From contig JABBBF010000015.1 in the NCBI GenBank assembly GCA_018607545.1, forward strand, positions 5,185-14,751: DNA of 9,567 bases, given 5' to 3'. The first letter of the stretch is position 1; every line of letters starts with the position of its first letter. A model generated the notes under the pieces. The model ran no database searches, was not told the origin of the DNA, and saw only the letters and a list, made by a program, of their open reading frames with translations. Shown one piece after another: positions 6,449 through 9,567 of the stretch. The translations under genes and the position numbers were made by a program. This DNA comes from SAR92 clade bacterium (lineage in GTDB: Bacteria; Pseudomonadota; Gammaproteobacteria; Pseudomonadales; Porticoccaceae).

Positions 6449-6454
6449 TATAAA
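6449..6454 (+). promoter_or_regulatory. Possible -10 element of narK1
   Basis: TATAAA matches 5 of 6 positions of the sigma-70 -10 hexamer. No good -35 hexamer precedes it (TTCATT at 6424-6429 is too far and too poor), as expected of an activator-dependent promoter. The predicted leader is about 30 bases long. Confidence 0.35.
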
Positions 6455-6491
6455 GTGACGACTAAACTGCCAGCAATGGAGACAATCTAAC

Positions 6492-7775
6492 GTGAACAGG
6501 GATAGTGAAATACCTGGTGCCAGCAGAGCACTGTCCATGGCAACCATCGCTTTTGCAGCCAACTTTTCAGTGTGGATACTCTATGCGGTGATTGGCCTGG
6601 AATTGCAGCAGAGTATGCAGCTCAGTGCCACGCAGCTCGGCTTTGTATTTGCCTCACCCATGCTGACCGGCGCACTGGCACGAATCCCACTGGGCATCCT
6701 CGCTGACCGCCATAACCCCAAGCATATTTTTACACTGCAAATGTTGGCTGTGGTTCCCGCCCTGCTGATACTTCCCACAATAAGCAGCCTCAATCACTAC
6801 CTGTGGCTGGGGCTGTGGATAGGCGTAAGTGGCGCCTCATTTGCGATTGGTATTCGCTATATCTGTGACTGGTTTACCCGCAACACCCAGGGCACCGCAA
6901 TGGGCATCTTTGGTGCAGGCAATGCCGGCGCGGCCATCACATTAGCGATAGCGCCGGTACTGATAGAACAGTGGGGCTGGTCAAGTTTGGGGCCCAGTTA
7001 TGCCGCTGGACTATTAATAACAGCCCTGTTATTTGCTTGGCTCGCACCCTCCGCCATACTAAAAAAAGAACCCCAAGAAAAGCCAAAGAACAGGATCCCA
7101 GACAACCTCAAGCAACTCGGTCGCCTGCAAGTCTGGCGTTTTGGACTCTATTATTTTTTTGTTTTTGGCAGTTTTTTAGCGCTGATCATGTGGCTGCCTC
7201 AGTACTACGTCAACGCCTATCAATTGAGTATTGAACAGGCCATGGCCTTCACACTGTTTTTTGTTACCACCTCGAGTATGGTGCGTGCCCTGGGTGGCTG
7301 GTTTGCCGATCGCTATGGCGGACGCGCCGTCAACTGGACGGTGTTCTGGATCTGTCTGGTCTGTCTTTTTTTCCTGAGTTATCCCCCCACCACCATGACC
7401 ATTCACGGCGTCGACAAAGATGTCCACCTGACCATTGAAATCAATATCTGGTTATTTACCGGCCTGATTTTTATTATCGGTATCGCCCAGGGTTTCGGAC
7501 GCGCCAGTGTCTATAAAACGATTCACGATTACTACCCAAACCAGATGGGCAGCGTCGGCGGCTTTGTGGCCGCAGTCGGCGCTCTCGGCGGCTGCACACT
7601 GCCGATTGCCTTCGGTCTTGCCGAAGACGTAATCGGTATTCACAGCGCCGCTTTTATGCTGCTCTACGGTGTTTTAGCCCTGTGTATGACCGCAATGTTT
7701 TTTGCCAACAAATCAGACCGCTTGCGCCAGCGTATTCACCACGCCCAGACCCATAATTTCCTCGAAGAGAGTTAG
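6492..7775 (+). CDS. narK1: NarK1-type nitrate/nitrite transporter
   Basis: Inner-membrane porter of 427 residues with 12 likely helices. It belongs to the NarK1 subgroup of the nitrate/nitrite porters, thought to act as nitrate-proton symporters that start uptake when respiration begins. Visible marks are helix-2 Arg64 (PMLTGALARIPLG), helix-8 Arg265 (SSMVRALGGWFADRYGG), nitrate signature 1 GIFGAGNAGAA (139-148) and the glycine-rich signature 2 VGGFVAAVGALGG (355-367). The short N-terminus without the WxPED motif separates it from the NarK2-type protein at the left edge. A Lys-rich cytoplasmic loop (about 190-205) joins the halves. The start is GTG 6492 with GGAG ten bases upstream; ATG 6537 (Met16) just before helix 1 is the alternative. 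In Paracoccus and Pseudomonas narK1 and narK2 are adjacent or fused. Here they lie 6 kb apart on opposite strands. Confidence 0.88.
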   Translation: MNRDSEIPGASRALSMATIAFAANFSVWILYAVIGLELQQSMQLSATQLGFVFASPMLTGALARIPLGILADRHNPKHIFTLQMLAVVPALLILPTISSLNHYLWLGLWIGVSGASFAIGIRYICDWFTRNTQGTAMGIFGAGNAGAAITLAIAPVLIEQWGWSSLGPSYAAGLLITALLFAWLAPSAILKKEPQEKPKNRIPDNLKQLGRLQVWRFGLYYFFVFGSFLALIMWLPQYYVNAYQLSIEQAMAFTLFFVTTSSMVRALGGWFADRYGGRAVNWTVFWICLVCLFFLSYPPTTMTIHGVDKDVHLTIEINIWLFTGLIFIIGIAQGFGRASVYKTIHDYYPNQMGSVGGFVAAVGALGGCTLPIAFGLAEDVIGIHSAAFMLLYGVLALCMTAMFFANKSDRLRQRIHHAQTHNFLEES

Positions 7776-7866
7776 TGACTCCGCCTAATGCCTGCAAAGC
7801 ACCGGGCTCAATCCCCTACCCTGTAAATAGTAGCCTCGACTCAGTGGTGGTAGCAGGCTCCTGGGC

Positions 7867-7908
7867 TTGATTCAGGTCAATATTTCACGCCACCAATCAA
7901 CCTACCCT
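7867..7908 (+). promoter_or_regulatory. FNR/Anr-dependent (class II) promoter of the porin gene
   Basis: TTGAT-TCAG-GTCAA (7867-7880) matches 9 of 10 consensus positions. Exactly 22 bases further lies TACCCT (7903-7908), a -10 with the critical T, A and T, which is the class II FNR geometry (site centred at -41.5). Transcription would begin near 7915, giving a leader of about 78 bases, AT-rich in its first half. No clear NarL heptamer is seen here. No convincing terminator for narK1 is seen between 7776 and 7866, so read-through into the porin is possible. Confidence 0.6.
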
Positions 7909-7992
7909 ATGGCCATAAATTTTTTAAAAGCTTTACAACTTTTCAAACTTTTAGAACTGTCTAGTTAACTGAAATGATAAAAGGAAATTCCC

Positions 7993-9261
7993 ATGCGTAA
8001 ACTCAGCAAAATTCTACCCTCGAAATTAATCGCTTCAGCTCTGGCCACCCTGGTCGTGGCCGCAACATCTGTCGTCTCAGTCAATGCTGCCGAAACTGGC
8101 AGTAAAAGCAGCAGTCTGCAGGATGCCATTAAAAATGGCAGCGCCAAACTCAGTTTTCGCCTCCGCCACGAAGATGTCAACGTCGATAATCCGAGCGATG
8201 ATGAAGCCAATGCCCTGACCCTAAGAACCCGGCTCAATTACAAAACCGCTCTCTACAATGGATTTGGCGTATTTATGGAGATGGATAATATTACTGAACT
8301 GGATGGCAATGATTACCCTACCAGCAAAGGCTTAAAGAATACCGGTAACTTCCCGGGCAAAGCGATTATTGCCGACCCCGAAGGCACCGAAGTCAATCAG
8401 GCATACCTCAGTTATACCTATGGCAACACCACGAGCAAATATGGTCGCCAGCGGATACTCCTGGATAACCAGCGTTTTGTCGGTGGTGTTGGATTCCGTC
8501 AAAATGAGCAGACCTTCGATGCCTTCTCAATCAGCCATAAGTGCAAATGTGACACCAAGGTTTTCTACGCCCATATCAACAATGTCAATCGAATCTTCGG
8601 CGAAGACGATCCCTTTGTCAGCGACACGGATAGCAGCACTGATCTTTTAAATATTAACTACAGTGGCTGGCGTGCGGGCAGCCTGGTGTTTTACAGCTAC
8701 CTGCTCGACGAGAAACAGAGCGACACCCAATACGACACCTACGGCCTGCGCTTTAGTGGTAACACAGAAGGTCTGGGTTACCAGTTAGAGTATGCAACCC
8801 AGGAAAAAGAGTTGGCTAATGGCACGGAATATGACGCCGATTACCTACTGGCAGAAGCCAGCCTCAAAGTGGATACAGTGAAGTTTGCCGTGGGCTTTGA
8901 AAATCTGCAGAGCGATGATGGTAACTTTGGTTTTACCACCCCGCTGGCAACCGGGCATAGCTTTCAGGGTTGGGCTGACCAATTCCTAAGTACACCAGAC
9001 GAGGGTGTAAGGGATATTTACCTTACCGCAGAAACCAAACTGGCTGGTGTAAAACTGGTCGCTGTTTACCATGACTTTAAATCAGATGATGATAACCTGA
9101 GTGGCGACGATGATTTGGGTAGCGAGTTCGGACTATTGACCAGCACGAAGATTGGCGACTACGAACTGAGCCTTAAATATGCCAATTATTCTGATGGGGA
9201 CAGCTCGTTTAATAAAGCGGATACCGAGAAATTATGGCTGACTGTGAGTGCTACACTCTAA
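7993..9261 (+). CDS. Outer-membrane porin of the alginate-export family, possible nitrate channel
   Basis: A 422-residue outer-membrane beta-barrel. Residues 1-32 are a signal peptide: basic start MRKLSK, hydrophobic core to about 30, probable cut after VNA (32). The mature part is built of alternating, aromatic-edged strands with the stretch YLSYTYGN, YGRQRILLDNQRFVGG and GFRQNEQTFDAFSI (about 139-180), which I recognise from the alginate-export (AlgE-like) porin family. Most members are general or unknown channels, so the family name does not prove alginate transport. Loops are rich in Asp (FKSDDDNLSGDDDLG, 362-376), and a Cys-Lys-Cys occurs at 184-186. The last residue is Leu, not the usual Phe. 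ATG 7993 follows AGGA seven bases upstream. The FNR-type promoter and narK1 upstream suggest a channel used in anaerobic nitrate metabolism (inference). Confidence 0.82.
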   Translation: MRKLSKILPSKLIASALATLVVAATSVVSVNAAETGSKSSSLQDAIKNGSAKLSFRLRHEDVNVDNPSDDEANALTLRTRLNYKTALYNGFGVFMEMDNITELDGNDYPTSKGLKNTGNFPGKAIIADPEGTEVNQAYLSYTYGNTTSKYGRQRILLDNQRFVGGVGFRQNEQTFDAFSISHKCKCDTKVFYAHINNVNRIFGEDDPFVSDTDSSTDLLNINYSGWRAGSLVFYSYLLDEKQSDTQYDTYGLRFSGNTEGLGYQLEYATQEKELANGTEYDADYLLAEASLKVDTVKFAVGFENLQSDDGNFGFTTPLATGHSFQGWADQFLSTPDEGVRDIYLTAETKLAGVKLVAVYHDFKSDDDNLSGDDDLGSEFGLLTSTKIGDYELSLKYANYSDGDSSFNKADTEKLWLTVSATL

Positions 9262-9277
9262 TTTACGGGTTTCACCG

Positions 9278-9376
9278 CACTGTCATCCTATGCTTGAACT
9301 ATCTGCCAAACATAGGAATATTGTCGGGATGACAGTGGTTTCTTTCAACCTGTCATCCCGAGCGTAGTCGAGGGAT
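9278..9376. repeat. Triple inverted TGTCATCC element, mutually exclusive hairpins
   Basis: CACTGTCATCC (9278-9288) is the exact complement of GGATGACAGTG (9327-9337), with a nested pair CCTATG/CATAGG (9287-9292 and 9311-9316). The same right arm, read as CGGGATGACAG (9325-9335), is also the exact complement of CTGTCATCCCG (9350-9360), with a 14-base loop. So the middle copy can pair with either neighbour. The third copy continues into GAGCGTAGTCGAGGGATCT, a sequence I recognise as a common dispersed intergenic repeat of many bacteria; it has its own ATCCC/GGGAT arms (9355-9359 and 9372-9376). This could act as a weak terminator or as an mRNA 3' end protector for the porin transcript. Confidence 0.65.
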
Positions 9377-9446
9377 CTGTTGGATGCTGTGCTGGATTTG
9401 ATGGTATGGAGTGAAACTGAGCGTCGACGGCAGGATTTCATTCAGG

Positions 9447-9567
9447 CCATCCATGGTCTTCACCCTGCGGGCAGCTTCGCTGTGCAAAATCGCTTCCTGT
9501 GATTTAGTGTGTGTGCCATCCATGGCACACATCCCTTCGGGACCGCCTAAAGGGCGTCCAAAATCGT
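9447..9567 (-). repeat. Two diverged copies of a dispersed repeat unit, with a perfect palindrome
   Basis: Read on the minus strand, two units each begin with CGATTTTG and end with CCATGGATGG: one runs from the right edge to 9516 (52 bases or more) and one from 9493 to 9447 (47 bases), about 74 bases apart. The first contains a perfect 10-base inverted repeat with a 2-base centre at 9510-9531 (arms TGTGTGCCAT and ATGGCACACA) and a CCC-TTCG-GG hairpin (9533-9541). The repeat continues past the right edge. No transposase is present, so it would be a non-autonomous element or repeat family. Confidence 0.5.

Larger units (their letters stand above)
6166..6491. other. Divergent nasA / narK1 regulatory region (326 bases, no gene)
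   Basis: No gene is evident. The stretch contains the nasA ribosome-binding site (6171-6175), an FNR/Anr palindrome (6237-6250), a NarL-type palindrome (6353-6368), two NarL heptamers in tandem (6384-6400) and a possible -10 for narK1 (6449-6454). The arrangement resembles divergent nar promoters of enterics and pseudomonads, with FNR near one start and NarL sites further upstream. Confidence 0.6.
9262..9567. other. Non-coding, repeat-rich tail (306 bases)
   Basis: I find no convincing gene here. The stretch holds three copies of a TGTCATCC half-element in alternating orientation (9278-9376) followed by two related units that each contain CCATCCATGG (9447-9567). It looks like dispersed intergenic repeats that accumulated behind the porin. 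It may also serve as a transcription end, although no T-run follows any of the hairpins. Confidence 0.6.

Noticed and set aside
7776..7866. Terminator or NarL sites between narK1 and the porin promoter
   Set aside because: The short arms present (AGCCT/AGGCT) have a large loop and no T-run, and the heptamer-like strings match only 5 of 7 positions.
9278..9337. Rho-independent terminator after the porin
   Set aside because: The stem is long-looped and no T-run follows; I list it as a repeat with possible 3' end function.
9262..9567. CRISPR array
   Set aside because: The repeats are inverted or diverged with unequal spacing, and no cas-like gene is in the window.

Overview
The window looks like part of a nitrate-respiration and nitrate-uptake island from a gammaproteobacterium of moderate GC. 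The NarL and HemN proteins resemble their enterobacterial and pseudomonad counterparts closely. The set of NarK-type carriers, the membrane-anchored kinase/phosphatase next to a nitrate carrier, and the alginate-export-family porin suggest a marine, Pseudomonas- or Cellvibrionales-like lineage. The genus cannot be fixed from sequence alone.

Layout. Bases 1-278 (minus) are the N-terminal 92 codons of a NarK2-type nitrate/nitrite carrier that runs off the left edge. A 390-base regulatory region (279-668) separates it from a divergent, overlapping narL-hemN pair (669-2847, plus). hemN meets the next gene tail-to-tail with a 4-base overlap. That gene encodes a PP2C phosphatase/Ser-Thr kinase fusion with a C-terminal membrane anchor (2844-4631, minus), and lies 28 bases downstream of a long nitrate carrier of the NasA/NarK family (4660-6165, minus). 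A second regulatory region (6166-6491) holds a perfect FNR/Anr-type palindrome and a cluster of NarL-type heptamers. It separates the carrier-kinase pair from a divergent NarK1-type carrier (6492-7775, plus) and an outer-membrane porin (7993-9261, plus). The porin has its own FNR-type promoter. The right end (9262-9567) is non-coding and made of inverted and direct repeats of a dispersed-repeat type.

How it fits together (inference). Oxygen limitation, sensed by an FNR/Anr/Dnr protein, and nitrate, sensed by NarX-NarL, would switch on carriers for nitrate entry and nitrite exit, an outer-membrane channel, and anaerobic haem synthesis by HemN for the haem-containing respiratory enzymes. The reductase genes and narX are not in the window. 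Three different nitrate-porter-family proteins occur within 8 kb. The most unusual element is the kinase/phosphatase co-transcribed with the nitrate carrier. In Pseudomonas a similar kinase sits in the assimilatory nas cluster, whereas here it is embedded in a locus with respiratory-type regulation and has no nitrite reductase gene beside it.
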